Shown here: in pieces, positions 1 through 9,472 of the stretch
How the letters are laid out: each line of letters starts with the position of its first letter
Position numbering within the stretch: position 1 is the stretch's first letter
From: Solwaraspora sp. WMMD792
Lineage (GTDB): Bacteria; Actinomycetota; Actinomycetes; Mycobacteriales; Micromonosporaceae
NCBI RefSeq assembly: GCF_029626105.1
Contig: NZ_JARUBH010000009.1
Coordinates: 2,604,001 to 2,668,000, forward strand
Length of the DNA: 64,000 nt
Direction of reading: 5' to 3'
The notes under the pieces: generated by a model
Database searches by the model: none
Seen by the model: only the letters and a program-made list of their open reading frames with translations
What the model was told of the DNA's origin: nothing
Program-made: the position numbers and the translations under genes

Positions 1-1
1 T

Positions 2-3000
2 GCCCGCGCGAACCAGGTGGCACGAGCGCTGCGCGCCGACGGCGTCGGCCCCGACGACCGGGTGGCCATCCTGGCCGAACGGGGGGTGCCCCTGATCGCC
101 GGGATCCTCGGCTCCCTGAAGGCGGGCGGAGCCTACGTTCCCATCGACCCGGACCAGCCGCCGGCCCGGATCCGGCGGTTGCTCGTCGACAGCGGCGCCA
201 AGGTGTTGCTGACGACCGCGCACGCGGAGCGGGAGCGCGGTGACCACGACGTCGTCGCGGGACTGACCGTGCGCCACCTCGACGCGCTGACGACCGGTCC
301 GAGCGACCCGGTCGGACCAATCGCCCGGGCCACTGACCTCGCCTACGTCATCTACACCTCGGGATCGACCGGCGAGCCCAAGGGGGTGATGGTCGAGCAC
401 CGCTCGGTGGTCAACCGGCTCGCCTGGATGCAGCGTCAGTACCCTCTCACCGGCGACGACGTGCTGGTGCAGAAGACGCCGGTCTCGTTCGACGTCTCGG
501 TGTGGGAGCTGTTCTGGTGGGCGCTCGCGGGTGCCCGGCTCGTCCTGCCTCGCCCCGGGGCGCACCGGGATCCCCGTGCGCTGGCGGCCGTCGTGGCGCG
601 GCACGGCGTGACGGTCATCCACTTCGTACCGTCGATGTTGGGGCCGTTTCTCGACCTGCTGGATCAGGCGCCGGACCGGCGTCGGCAGGCCGACACGCTC
701 CGGCTGGTCTTCGCCAGCGGCGAGGAGCTGCCCGCCCGGCGGGTCGACCAGTTCCACCGACTGTGGCACCCGCCGCCAGGCGCCGATCCCGCCGCCAAGC
801 CACGGCTGGTCAACCTGTACGGGCCGACCGAGGCGACGGTCGACGTCTCGCATCACGAGTGCCACCACGATCCGGACCGGCCGACGCGTCGGGTGCCGAT
901 CGGCCGCCCGATCGACAACGTCCGGCTCTACGTGCTGGGCCCCGACGACCAGCCGCAGCCGGTGGGCGCGGTCGGCGAGCTGTGCGTCGCCGGGGTCGCC
1001 GTCGCCCGAGGCTACCTGGGACGCCCCGGAGCTGATGGGGCGGGAGCCGGCGATGCCGGAGCCGATGGGGCAGTTCCGACCGCACGACGGTTCGTCACCG
1101 ATCCGGTACGCGGCGAGGGCCGGATGTACCGCACCGGTGACCTCGCGCGCCGGCTCGCCGACGGCAGCCTCGAATACCTTGGCCGCATCGACGGGCAGGT
1201 GAAGATCCGGGGAAACCGGGTCGAGCCCGGCGAGGTCCAGCAGGTACTCGCCAGCCACCCGGGGATCCGGGAGGCGGTGGTCGTGGCCCGTACCTCCGCC
1301 AGCCGGGACGCCTACCTGGCCGGCTACTACGTGGCGGAGACGGATCTCGATCCGGTACGGCTGCGCGGTCACCTGCTTCGCCAGCTGCCGGACTTCATGG
1401 TGCCCGCCCTGTTCGCCCGGCTGGACCGGGTTCCGCTCACCCGCAACGGCAAGCTCGACGTCGAGGCGCTGCCCGACCCCGTGGCTCGGCAGCAGCGGGA
1501 ACTCGACCAGCAGCCCCGCGACGACCTGGAGCGGACGCTCGCCGCGATCTGGTCGCAGGTACTCGACCTGCCGTCGATCGGCATCCACCAGGACTACTAC
1601 GCCGTCGGCGGCGACTCGATCCTGGCATTGCGGGTGCATGCCGAGGCGCAGCGGCAGGGCCTGCACTTCACCCTCGCCGACCTGGCCGAGCGGCCGACCG
1701 TGGCGGCGCTGGCGAGCAAGGTACGGCACATCGCGCCGGCCGACCAGCCGACCGACCCGGCCGCCCCGTTCGCGCTCGTCTCCCCGCTGGACCGGGCCCG
1801 GCTCGGCGAGGCGGCCGACGCCTCCCCGGCCACCGCGCTGCAACTCGGCCTCCTGTACCACAGCAGCGAGCACGAGGCGGCCACCGCCTACCACGACGTC
1901 TTCCGCTACTCGGTCCGGATGTCGTGGCACGAGGAGGCGTTCCGCACGGCGTACGACCGGCTCGTCGCCCGGCACCCCGGCCTACGCTCCTCCTTCGACC
2001 TGGGCGGCTTCACCGAGCCGCTGCAGATCGTGCACAACCGGATCGCCGGCGGCCTCGAGGTGGTCGATCTGCGCACCCGCGATCCGGAGGTTGCCCGCGC
2101 CGAGGTGCTGGCGCACATGCGACAGCGGCGCCGCCACCGGTACGCCTTCGACCGCCCCCCACTGTTCCTGTTCCGGGCGCACCTGCTCCCGTCCGGTGTG
2201 GTCGACCTGGTGTTCAGCTTCCACCACGTCCTGCTGGACGGCTGGAGCGTGGCCACCGTCATCGGTGACCTGTTCCGCGACTACCTGCACCTGACCGGCG
2301 CCGCAATCGCGGCGGTCAGCGAGACGGCGCTGCCCGGACCGGCCGCGTACGCCGCCGAGGAGCGCCGGGCGCTCGCCTCGGAACCGGCCCGACGGTTCTG
2401 GGCCGACCGGCTCGCCGGTGCCGAGCCGACCCAGCTCGACGGCTTCCGGCAGTACGAGCCGCCGGGCGCAGACGAGCCGCCGGTCCACCTGGTCGCCCTG
2501 CCGCAACCCCTGGAGCAGCGGGTACGCGCATTCGCCCGCGATCACGGTCTGCCAGTAAAGTCGCTGTTCCTCGCCGCCTACTGCCTGACGGTACGGCTGT
2601 ACTCCGGTGCCACCGACGTGACCGTAGGGCTGGTCACCCACGGCCGCCCGGAACTGGCCGGGGCGGACCGGATGGCCGGGCTGTTCCTCAACACGGTGCC
2701 GTTGCGCCTCGGGCCCGGACCCGAGCCCGCCTCCTGGCTGGCGACCGTTCGGCAGGTGTACCGGCGGGAGCAGGAGTGCCAGCCGTACCGGCGGTATCCG
2801 CTGCACGCCATCCAGCACGACCGAGGTGCCGGGCCGGTGTTCGAACTCGCCTTCAACTACGTGCACATGCACGTCCTGGCGCCGCTGCTCGAACTGCCAA
2901 CGATCGAACCGCTCGGTTTCGACGCCTGGGAGGAGACCAACTTCACGCTGTTGCTGAACGTGTTCGTGCACCCGGCGGAGCAGCGCGTGTCGCTGCGCAT

Positions 3001-5917
3001 CGACGCGGACCGCCGGACGATCACCCGGGCGCAGAGCGGCCTGATCGCCGACACGTACCTGCGGATCCTCGGCCGGATCGTCGACGAGCCGGACGCCGTA
3101 CCGGACTTCGGATTCCTGGCCGCCCCGGCCGGGGCGCTGGCCACGCCCGGGCCAGGCGGCACAGCCGGGCCGAGCGGCACAGCCGAGCCGGGTGGCACAG
3201 CCGAGCCCACCGGCACGCCGGGCGGGGCACGCAGCGACATCGTCCGCCGCCTCGCCGACCACGTACGGCGTACCCCGGAGGCCGTCGCGGTCGCCGCCGG
3301 AACCCGGCGGTGGACGTACGCGCGGTTCCACCGCGAGGTCGACCGGATCGCCTCCGCGCTGGCTTACGCCGGCGTACGGCGGGGCGACCTGGTCGGGGTC
3401 GCGGTGGGCCGCTCCCCCGAGATGATCGCGGCGATCTACGGCATCGCCCTGGCCGGGGCGGCCTGCGTCCCGCTGGACGTGACCTACCCGCCGGAGCGGA
3501 TCGCGGCGATGCTCGCCCAGGCGCGACCGGCCCTGGTCGTCGCGGACCGGCAGCACGCCGAACTGATCGGCGAACCGGCCACGGTGCTCGTCGTGGATGA
3601 CCTCCGTACGCCGTCCCGGGCGATCCTGCCGGCTCCGCTGCCCCCGATCCGGCCGGACGACCTGCTCTACGTGCTGTTCACCTCCGGCTCGACCGGTACC
3701 CCGAAAGGGGTGGCGATGTCCCACGCCGCCCTCGACAACTACCAGCAGTGGCAGGTGGCGGCGGCCAGTTCGGCGGCGGGCGGCGTCACCTTGCAGTTCG
3801 CCCCGCTCAGCTTCGACGTGTCGTTCCAGGAGATCTACACCACGATCAGCGCCGGCGGCACCCTCCAGATCATCGACGAGCGGCAGCGCCGGGACACCCC
3901 GGAGCTGCTGCGGCTACTCGACCGCGAATCCGTCGAACGGATCTTCGTGCCGTACGTGGCCCTCCAGCAGCTCGCCGAGGCCGCGGTGGTGCTCGGTATC
4001 TATCCCCGGGCGCTGCGGGTGGTGATCTCGTCGGGCGAGCAGTTGCGGGTGACCGCCGAGATCCGCCGGTTCATCGCCGCGCTGCCGGCCGGCGCGATCC
4101 TGGAGAACCAGTACGGACCAACCGAAACCCACCTGGTCACCGCGTACCCGATGGCCGGCGACCCGGAGCGCTTCCCGAACCTGCCCCCGATCGGACCGCC
4201 GATTCCCGGGGTCGACGTGTACCTGTTGGACGAACGGCTACGCCCGGTGCCTACCGGGGTCGCCGGAGAGCTCTACTTCGGCGGGGTACAGGTGGCGCAG
4301 GGCTACTACCGGCAGCCCGAACTGACCAGCCAGCGGTTTCTGCCCAACCCGTTCGGCCCGCCCGGCGACCGGATCTACCGCACCGGCGACCTGGCCCGGG
4401 TGCTGCCCAACGGTGACCTGGTCTGGCTGGCCCGTACCGACACCCAGACCAAGATCCGGGGCTTCCGCGTGGAACCGCTCGAAGCCGAGATAGCGATCAT
4501 GAAGCTGGCCGCGCAGCATCCGGGCATCCGCGAGGCCGCGGTGGTGGCGCGCCGGCGGGACAGCGTCGATGCCTTCCTGGCCGCCTTCCTCGTCGGCGAT
4601 CCAGCCCGGGTCGACCTCGCCGACCTGCGTCGACGGCTGCGGGAAACGCTGCCCGAACACCTCGTTCCCACCAATTTCAGCTGGCTGCCCGAGATGCCGC
4701 TGACGCCGAGCGGCAAGCGCGACGACCGCCGTCTGCGGGAGCTGCCGCTGCAGGTGGAGACCGCACGACCGGTGGCACCACGGAACCGACGCGAACACGT
4801 TCTCGCCGAAATCGTCGCGGACCTGCTGCACCTGCCGCAGATCGGCGTCGACGACAACCTGTTCGAACTGGGCGCGACCTCACTCACCGCGATGCGCCTG
4901 GTCACCCTGATCGAGAAGCGGTACGACGTCGCCGTACCGGTCTCCGCCTTCGTCACCGCCCCCACCGTGGCCAGCCTGGCCGAGCTGCTTCGGGTCGGCG
5001 GCGCGGACCCGGCGGCGTTCGACCCGCTGGTGCCGATCCGCGCCGGCGGCAGCCGGCCACCGCTGTTCCTCGTGCACCCGATCGGCGGCAACGTCCTGTG
5101 TTATCTCCAGCTCGCCCGACAGCTGCCCGGCGAGCAACCCGTCTACGCGCTGCAGGCGGCCGGTGTCGACGCCGGGACCGAGCCGGTGCGGTCCGTGCCG
5201 GCGCTGGCCGCCAGCTACGTCGCGGCGATCCGCCGAATCCAGCCCGACGGGCCGTACGTGATCGGCGGCTGGTCGTTCGGCGGCGTGGTGGCCTTCGAGA
5301 TGGCCCGCCAGCTCGACGCCGCCGGTACTGGCCCGGTCGAGCGGCTCATCCTCATCGACCCGATCGCCCGGCGGCCGGGTGATCCGGTGCCGGTCGCCGA
5401 CGACGTACTGCTCGACTGGTTTTTCTGGGAGCTGATCCCGCTCGATCAGGACCGGCCGTCGCTGGAGCCGATCCCGGCGAATCTGGTTACGCCCGAGGAG
5501 AAGCTCGACTTCGTCGCCCGCCGGGCCGGCGCCGCCGGAGTGGTGCGCCCGGGCGGGTCGCGGGCGGCGGTGCGGCGGCTGTTCGAGGTCTTCAAGGCCA
5601 ACTGGGAGGCGATCATCACCTACCACCCTGAGGTCGTCGACCAGGACATCACGCTGTTGCGGGCCGGCGACCCACTACCGACGCTGCTGGTACCGATGCA
5701 CGACATCGCCGGAACGCTGCATCGCGACCCCCGCAACGGATGGGGCGAACTGACCACCGGCCGGATCGACGTGCTCGACGTACCCGGCAACCACCTGGCG
5801 CTGATGGAACCGCCGTACGTGGCGGGCGTGGCGGACCGGATCGCCGGGCTGTTGGCTGATTCGTCGGCGTGGTCGGCCGCCCGGGTCGAGTCCAGCCCGG
5901 TCGGCGGTGCGCAGTGA
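2..5917 (+). CDS. Non-ribosomal peptide synthetase, A-PCP-C-A-PCP-TE, 5'-truncated
   Basis: Two NRPS modules that activate amino acids, form a peptide bond and release the product. The reading frame is open to the window edge and the sequence starts inside an A domain, so the N-terminus lies upstream. Numbering from the GTG at 17: A1 about 1-500 (TSGSTGEPKG near 115, FDVSVWE near 157, NLYGPTE near 266, RNGKLD near 477); PCP Ser534 in GGDS; C domain with HHVLLDG at 736-742; A2 about 1090-1590 (TSGSTGTPKG near 1225); PCP Ser1622 in GATS; type I thioesterase with GWSFGG Ser1753 and GNH His1926. The A1 pocket reads D-V-W-H-F-S-L-V-D, the serine code of EntF. The A2 pocket reads D-V-Q-I-I-S-Q-L-V, only loosely proline-like, so its substrate is open. 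Terminal module of an assembly line that begins upstream; translationally coupled to the monooxygenase. Confidence 0.96.
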   Translation, partial: ARANQVARALRADGVGPDDRVAILAERGVPLIAGILGSLKAGGAYVPIDPDQPPARIRRLLVDSGAKVLLTTAHAERERGDHDVVAGLTVRHLDALTTGPSDPVGPIARATDLAYVIYTSGSTGEPKGVMVEHRSVVNRLAWMQRQYPLTGDDVLVQKTPVSFDVSVWELFWWALAGARLVLPRPGAHRDPRALAAVVARHGVTVIHFVPSMLGPFLDLLDQAPDRRRQADTLRLVFASGEELPARRVDQFHRLWHPPPGADPAAKPRLVNLYGPTEATVDVSHHECHHDPDRPTRRVPIGRPIDNVRLYVLGPDDQPQPVGAVGELCVAGVAVARGYLGRPGADGAGAGDAGADGAVPTARRFVTDPVRGEGRMYRTGDLARRLADGSLEYLGRIDGQVKIRGNRVEPGEVQQVLASHPGIREAVVVARTSASRDAYLAGYYVAETDLDPVRLRGHLLRQLPDFMVPALFARLDRVPLTRNGKLDVEALPDPVARQQRELDQQPRDDLERTLAAIWSQVLDLPSIGIHQDYYAVGGDSILALRVHAEAQRQGLHFTLADLAERPTVAALASKVRHIAPADQPTDPAAPFALVSPLDRARLGEAADASPATALQLGLLYHSSEHEAATAYHDVFRYSVRMSWHEEAFRTAYDRLVARHPGLRSSFDLGGFTEPLQIVHNRIAGGLEVVDLRTRDPEVARAEVLAHMRQRRRHRYAFDRPPLFLFRAHLLPSGVVDLVFSFHHVLLDGWSVATVIGDLFRDYLHLTGAAIAAVSETALPGPAAYAAEERRALASEPARRFWADRLAGAEPTQLDGFRQYEPPGADEPPVHLVALPQPLEQRVRAFARDHGLPVKSLFLAAYCLTVRLYSGATDVTVGLVTHGRPELAGADRMAGLFLNTVPLRLGPGPEPASWLATVRQVYRREQECQPYRRYPLHAIQHDRGAGPVFELAFNYVHMHVLAPLLELPTIEPLGFDAWEETNFTLLLNVFVHPAEQRVSLRIDADRRTITRAQSGLIADTYLRILGRIVDEPDAVPDFGFLAAPAGALATPGPGGTAGPSGTAEPGGTAEPTGTPGGARSDIVRRLADHVRRTPEAVAVAAGTRRWTYARFHREVDRIASALAYAGVRRGDLVGVAVGRSPEMIAAIYGIALAGAACVPLDVTYPPERIAAMLAQARPALVVADRQHAELIGEPATVLVVDDLRTPSRAILPAPLPPIRPDDLLYVLFTSGSTGTPKGVAMSHAALDNYQQWQVAAASSAAGGVTLQFAPLSFDVSFQEIYTTISAGGTLQIIDERQRRDTPELLRLLDRESVERIFVPYVALQQLAEAAVVLGIYPRALRVVISSGEQLRVTAEIRRFIAALPAGAILENQYGPTETHLVTAYPMAGDPERFPNLPPIGPPIPGVDVYLLDERLRPVPTGVAGELYFGGVQVAQGYYRQPELTSQRFLPNPFGPPGDRIYRTGDLARVLPNGDLVWLARTDTQTKIRGFRVEPLEAEIAIMKLAAQHPGIREAAVVARRRDSVDAFLAAFLVGDPARVDLADLRRRLRETLPEHLVPTNFSWLPEMPLTPSGKRDDRRLRELPLQVETARPVAPRNRREHVLAEIVADLLHLPQIGVDDNLFELGATSLTAMRLVTLIEKRYDVAVPVSAFVTAPTVASLAELLRVGGADPAAFDPLVPIRAGGSRPPLFLVHPIGGNVLCYLQLARQLPGEQPVYALQAAGVDAGTEPVRSVPALAASYVAAIRRIQPDGPYVIGGWSFGGVVAFEMARQLDAAGTGPVERLILIDPIARRPGDPVPVADDVLLDWFFWELIPLDQDRPSLEPIPANLVTPEEKLDFVARRAGAAGVVRPGGSRAAVRRLFEVFKANWEAIITYHPEVVDQDITLLRAGDPLPTLLVPMHDIAGTLHRDPRNGWGELTTGRIDVLDVPGNHLALMEPPYVAGVADRIAGLLADSSAWSAARVESSPVGGAQ
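3158..3211 (+). repeat. Three in-frame 18-bp tandem units in the NRPS linker
   Basis: Three consecutive 18-nt units, each beginning ggcacagccg, encode a Gly-Thr-Ala-(Gly/Glu)-Pro repeat between the C domain and the second A domain. The unit length is a multiple of three, so copy number can change without breaking the frame. Read directly; a flexible linker is the likely role. Confidence 0.85.
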
Positions 5918-7092
5918 CCACGCCCAAGGCGTTGATCGTCGGCGCGGGCATCGGCGGGCTGGCGGCGGCGGCGACGCTGCGTCGGGTCGGCATCGACGTC
6001 GAAATCTACGAACAGGGCGCTGAACCGCGACCGGCCGGGTCGGCGCTGTCACTGACCGGCAACGCGCGCGTCGCACTGCGCACCCTCGGCATCGATCTCG
6101 ACGTCGAACGGCGGGGCCGGGTGTACCCGGCACTGCAGCTGCGCACCGCCGCCGGCCGCCTGATCAGGACCGTTCCGTTCGCGCACCTCGGCGACCGGGT
6201 CGGCGCGCAGAGCGTCGCCATCCACCGCGCCGAGCTGCATCAGGCCCTGCTCGCGGCGGCCGGCGACCCGCCGGTGCGCCTCGACGCGGCGGCCCGGCGG
6301 TTCCAGCTGGCCGGTGACCGGGTCCGGGTCGAGTTCCGCGACGGGCGGACCGCCGAGGGCGACCTGCTCATCGGCGCCGACGGATTCCATTCGGTGGTCC
6401 GCCGGCAGATCGCCGGGCCCGAACAGCCCCGCGAGCCCGGGTACGTCTGCTGGCTCGCGACCGTCCCGATGCGGCACCCGAAGATCCGGGACGGCTACGC
6501 CGCCCACTACTGGGGACGGGGCCAGCGGTTCGGTCTGGTACAGCTCGACGGCGACCGGGTCTACTGGTGGGCAACGTTGAACATGGCACCGGCCATGGCC
6601 CGCGACTGGCGGGGCGGCAAGGCCGACATCGAACGGACGTACACGGGCTGGGCCGAGGAGGTCCGGGCCGCGATCGCCCGGACCCCCGAGTCGGCGATCA
6701 TCGCCGTGCCGGCACGGGACCGGCCGTTCCTCGAACGCTGGGGCCACGGACCGGTGACGCTGCTCGGTGACGCGGCACATCCGATGTTGCCGAGCCTCGG
6801 TCAGGGCGCGGCGGTGGCCGTGGAGGACGCCGTCGTCCTCGCCCACTGCCTGCGTCAGGCGGTCGACCTGCCGCTGGCCCTGCGGCGTTACGAGGCCGCG
6901 CGACGCGAGCGGACCCGCTGGATGGTCCACCAGGCGTACGCGCTGAGTCGGGTCGAGCAGCTGGCCCACCCACTCGCCGACCTGGCCCGCCGCGTCTACC
7001 TGCGCTGGCTGCCCGGTCGTCTCCTCGACCGACGCAACGAGATCGCGCTCACCTTCCCCGGTGTGCGCGACGAGACGGTGGCACCTGGATGA
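5914..7092 (+). CDS. FAD-dependent aromatic-type monooxygenase (PHBH fold)
   Basis: A flavoprotein hydroxylase expected to insert one oxygen atom into an aromatic or conjugated substrate using NAD(P)H and O2. The GTG start at 5914 overlaps the NRPS stop (GTGA), and the dinucleotide fold GAGIGG lies at residues 10-15, right after it; an earlier start at 5869 would add an unrelated tail. The other class A flavin motifs are present: the DG motif (LLIGADGFHS) in the middle and the GD motif (LLGDAAHPMLP) near residue 285, followed by a GQGA helix. About 392 residues is normal for the family. No signal peptide. The ATGA overlap with the next gene marks a tight operon, so it probably tailors the peptide made by the upstream NRPS. 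Substrate unknown. Confidence 0.88.
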   Translation: MTTPKALIVGAGIGGLAAAATLRRVGIDVEIYEQGAEPRPAGSALSLTGNARVALRTLGIDLDVERRGRVYPALQLRTAAGRLIRTVPFAHLGDRVGAQSVAIHRAELHQALLAAAGDPPVRLDAAARRFQLAGDRVRVEFRDGRTAEGDLLIGADGFHSVVRRQIAGPEQPREPGYVCWLATVPMRHPKIRDGYAAHYWGRGQRFGLVQLDGDRVYWWATLNMAPAMARDWRGGKADIERTYTGWAEEVRAAIARTPESAIIAVPARDRPFLERWGHGPVTLLGDAAHPMLPSLGQGAAVAVEDAVVLAHCLRQAVDLPLALRRYEAARRERTRWMVHQAYALSRVEQLAHPLADLARRVYLRWLPGRLLDRRNEIALTFPGVRDETVAPG

Positions 7093-8495
7093 ACGCGCAG
7101 CCGAACAGTCATTCACCGACCGAGGTGCGGCGGGCGCTGAGCCCGCTCGAACGCTGGTACTGGATCGCCGATCAGGTCTCGCCGCTCAACGTCATCGCCC
7201 GCGTCCAGGTACGCGGGCCGCTACCGGAACCGCTGCTGCGCGCCGCGCTGGACCGACTGCGTCGGCGACACCCGCTGCTGCGGGTGGCGATCGCCACCAA
7301 GCCGGACGGGCGTTCCCCCCGGTTCGTGCCGACCGACCGGCCGATCCCGCTGCGCCTGGTCGCCGACGACGAGGCAGGCTGGGAACGGTGGGTCGACGAG
7401 CACGAACTCGTCGACCGGGTCGACTGGCGTAGCGGCCCGCTGTGCCGGGCCGTGGCGCTGACCCGCCCCTCGGCCCGCGGGGTGGCCGACGACGAGGTGC
7501 ACGACCTGCTGCTGACCATGCCGCACTGTGTCGCCGACGGCACGACCGTGCTCTCCCTGCTGCGACAGTGGGTCGACCTCGCCGAGCAGGAGCGTTCCCG
7601 TGCCGCGGGCACTGACGGCAGCGGGGACACCGAGCCGGGTGAGCCGGCGCTGCCCGGTTGCGAGGCGATGTTTCCCCGACGGTACCGAGGCCTGGTCGGG
7701 AGGCTGCGGCTGCGGTGGCTGCTGGCCCAGGACCTGTTCCGGGTACGCCGGTACCGGCCGGCCCGGGTCGTACCGAGCCGCTTCGTGCCGTTCACCGAGC
7801 GACGTACCCGGCTGATCTCCCGGGCCCTCGCCCCGGCGCAGGTCGAGGCGCTGGTAGCGGTCTGCCGTAGAGAGCAGACCACGGTGCACGGCGCGCTCGC
7901 GGCGGCGATGGTGCTGGCCGTGGCCGCAGAGGCCGGCTCACCGGCACCGGGACACGTCACGATCGGTTCCCCGATCACCTTCCGGGACGCGCTGGTACCC
8001 GCCGTACCCGAGCGGGCCGTCGGCACGTACGTCGCCACCGTGCCCACCTTCGTCGCGTACCGTCCGGACCGCTCCCTCTGGGACGTTGCCCGGTCGATCG
8101 GTGCGGATCTCGCGGTCCGCCGCCGGGCGGGTGGCCACTTCGCCATGGTCGACGTGGTCACGATCTCCTGCCCGAGGTCGGTGGCCACCGCCGGGCGGTT
8201 CATCGCGATGATGGAACGGACCGGACCGGTCAACCTGTGCCTGTCCAACATCGGTCGGTACGACTTTCCCGACCGGGTCGGGCCGTGGCGGCTCTCCGGT
8301 GCCCAGTTCGTCGCCGGACTGTCCGTGGTCGGCTACTTCGTATCCACTGTGAATACCAGCCACGGGCAACTGTCCTGGAACTTCACCTACGTGCCCGACG
8401 CGCTGTCACCGGATCGGGCGGCCGCGCTGGTGGCGGCGAGTATCGACGCGGTACTCGCCGCGATCGACTCTCAATCGGAGCGGAGCCGGCCGTGA
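7089..8495 (+). CDS. Stand-alone condensation/PapA-fold acyltransferase
   Basis: About 468 residues with the chloramphenicol-acetyltransferase/condensation fold. The catalytic HxxxDG motif is visible as His146 to Gly151 (PHCVADG). The N-terminus (LSPLERWYW, then a paired L-R-x-A-L-D-R-L-R-R-R-HP-L-L-R segment) resembles PapA5 and related O-acyltransferases, and the C-terminal half keeps an N-F-T-Y-V type strand near the end. Such enzymes transfer an acyl group from CoA or a carrier protein to a hydroxyl or amine. It overlaps both neighbours by ATGA/GTGA, so it is made together with the NRPS and monooxygenase. I infer esterification or amidation of the finished peptide, or condensation in trans; the sequence does not decide which. 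Confidence 0.82.
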   Translation: MNAQPNSHSPTEVRRALSPLERWYWIADQVSPLNVIARVQVRGPLPEPLLRAALDRLRRRHPLLRVAIATKPDGRSPRFVPTDRPIPLRLVADDEAGWERWVDEHELVDRVDWRSGPLCRAVALTRPSARGVADDEVHDLLLTMPHCVADGTTVLSLLRQWVDLAEQERSRAAGTDGSGDTEPGEPALPGCEAMFPRRYRGLVGRLRLRWLLAQDLFRVRRYRPARVVPSRFVPFTERRTRLISRALAPAQVEALVAVCRREQTTVHGALAAAMVLAVAAEAGSPAPGHVTIGSPITFRDALVPAVPERAVGTYVATVPTFVAYRPDRSLWDVARSIGADLAVRRRAGGHFAMVDVVTISCPRSVATAGRFIAMMERTGPVNLCLSNIGRYDFPDRVGPWRLSGAQFVAGLSVVGYFVSTVNTSHGQLSWNFTYVPDALSPDRAAALVAASIDAVLAAIDSQSERSRP

Positions 8496-9382
8496 GCAAG
8501 GGAACGCGACGCATCTCCCCGACAGGCCGTACCGTGGTGGTCACGGGCGCGTCGTCCGGCCTCGGCCGGGAAGCGGCGCTGCACCTGGCCCGGATCGGTT
8601 TCCGGGTCTTCGCCGGAGTACGCGCCCCGGCCGACGGCGAGCGGCTGCTCGCGGAGTCGTCGGGCGACCGGCTGTATCCGCTGCGCATCGACGTGACGCG
8701 CTCTGATCAGATCCGGCAGGCGGTCGACGAGGTGACCGGGCGGCTCGGCGACACCGGACTCTGGGGCCTGGTCAACAACGCCGGTGTCGCCCAACCCGGT
8801 CCGTTGGAGTGCCTGCCCACAGCAGCGCTCCGGCGGCAGTTGGAGACGAACGTGATCGGCCAGGTCGAGACGATCCAGGGGTTCCTGCCGCTGCTGCGGG
8901 CCGGCCGGGGCCGGATCGTGAACGTCACCTCGGGGCTCGGCCGGGTCGCGCTGCCGTACCTCGGCGCGTACGCGGCGGCGCAGTTCGCGAAGGAGGCGAT
9001 CAGCGACAGCCTGCGGCGCGAGTTGCGTCCGTCCGGCGTCACGGTGTCGGTGGTGCAGCCGGGCGCGATCCGTACCCCGATCTGGGAGAAGCTCGACCAG
9101 GCCGGCGAAGAGGTCATCGACGGCGCGCCGGAGTCGACCGTGGCGTTGTACCGGGGTCCGTTCCGGGCCTTCCTGCGCGACAACGCACGCCAGGTGCTCC
9201 GCAGCAGGACCACACCTGCGCGGTACGCCCGGACGGTGGCTCGCGCCCTCACCGCGTCCCGGCCGAAGACCCGCTATCCGGTCGGCCCGGACGTCCGGTT
9301 CGCCAGCCTGGCCGCCCGGTTGTTGCCGGACACCCTGATCGACCGCAACCTCGCCGCGCGGGTGCGGCCCCGCGAGGGCTGA
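8492..9382 (+). CDS. Short-chain dehydrogenase/reductase family protein with YxxxQ active site
   Basis: Classical SDR of about 296 residues. The cofactor motif TGASSGLG is at residues 18-25, NNAG follows the fourth strand, and the Ser (147) and Tyr (160) of the catalytic set are present. The expected catalytic lysine is Gln164: the motif reads Y-A-A-A-Q-F-A-K, and the nearest Lys is three residues further on. The GTG at 8492 overlaps the stop of the acyltransferase (GTGA) and gives the correct N-terminus. The family oxidises or reduces alcohol/ketone pairs with NAD(P). Loss of the lysine predicts weak or altered catalysis, or a structural or dehydratase-like role. Fourth gene of the left NRPS operon. 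Confidence 0.9.
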   Translation: MSKGTRRISPTGRTVVVTGASSGLGREAALHLARIGFRVFAGVRAPADGERLLAESSGDRLYPLRIDVTRSDQIRQAVDEVTGRLGDTGLWGLVNNAGVAQPGPLECLPTAALRRQLETNVIGQVETIQGFLPLLRAGRGRIVNVTSGLGRVALPYLGAYAAAQFAKEAISDSLRRELRPSGVTVSVVQPGAIRTPIWEKLDQAGEEVIDGAPESTVALYRGPFRAFLRDNARQVLRSRTTPARYARTVARALTASRPKTRYPVGPDVRFASLAARLLPDTLIDRNLAARVRPREG

Positions 9383-9472
9383 CCCGCCCGCCCCGCGGTG
9401 CCGGGCAGAGACCAGGCCCGGCCCGGCCCCGGAACTTCAGCTCGTGACGACCGACCTCGAAAGGTGGACACC

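Noticed and set aside
1982-3724. Long open frame on the minus strand opposite the left NRPS (580 codons)
   Set aside because: It is a mirror of the GC-rich NRPS gene; its translation is Arg/Gly/Asp-rich without any motif, while the plus strand encodes clear C and A domains.
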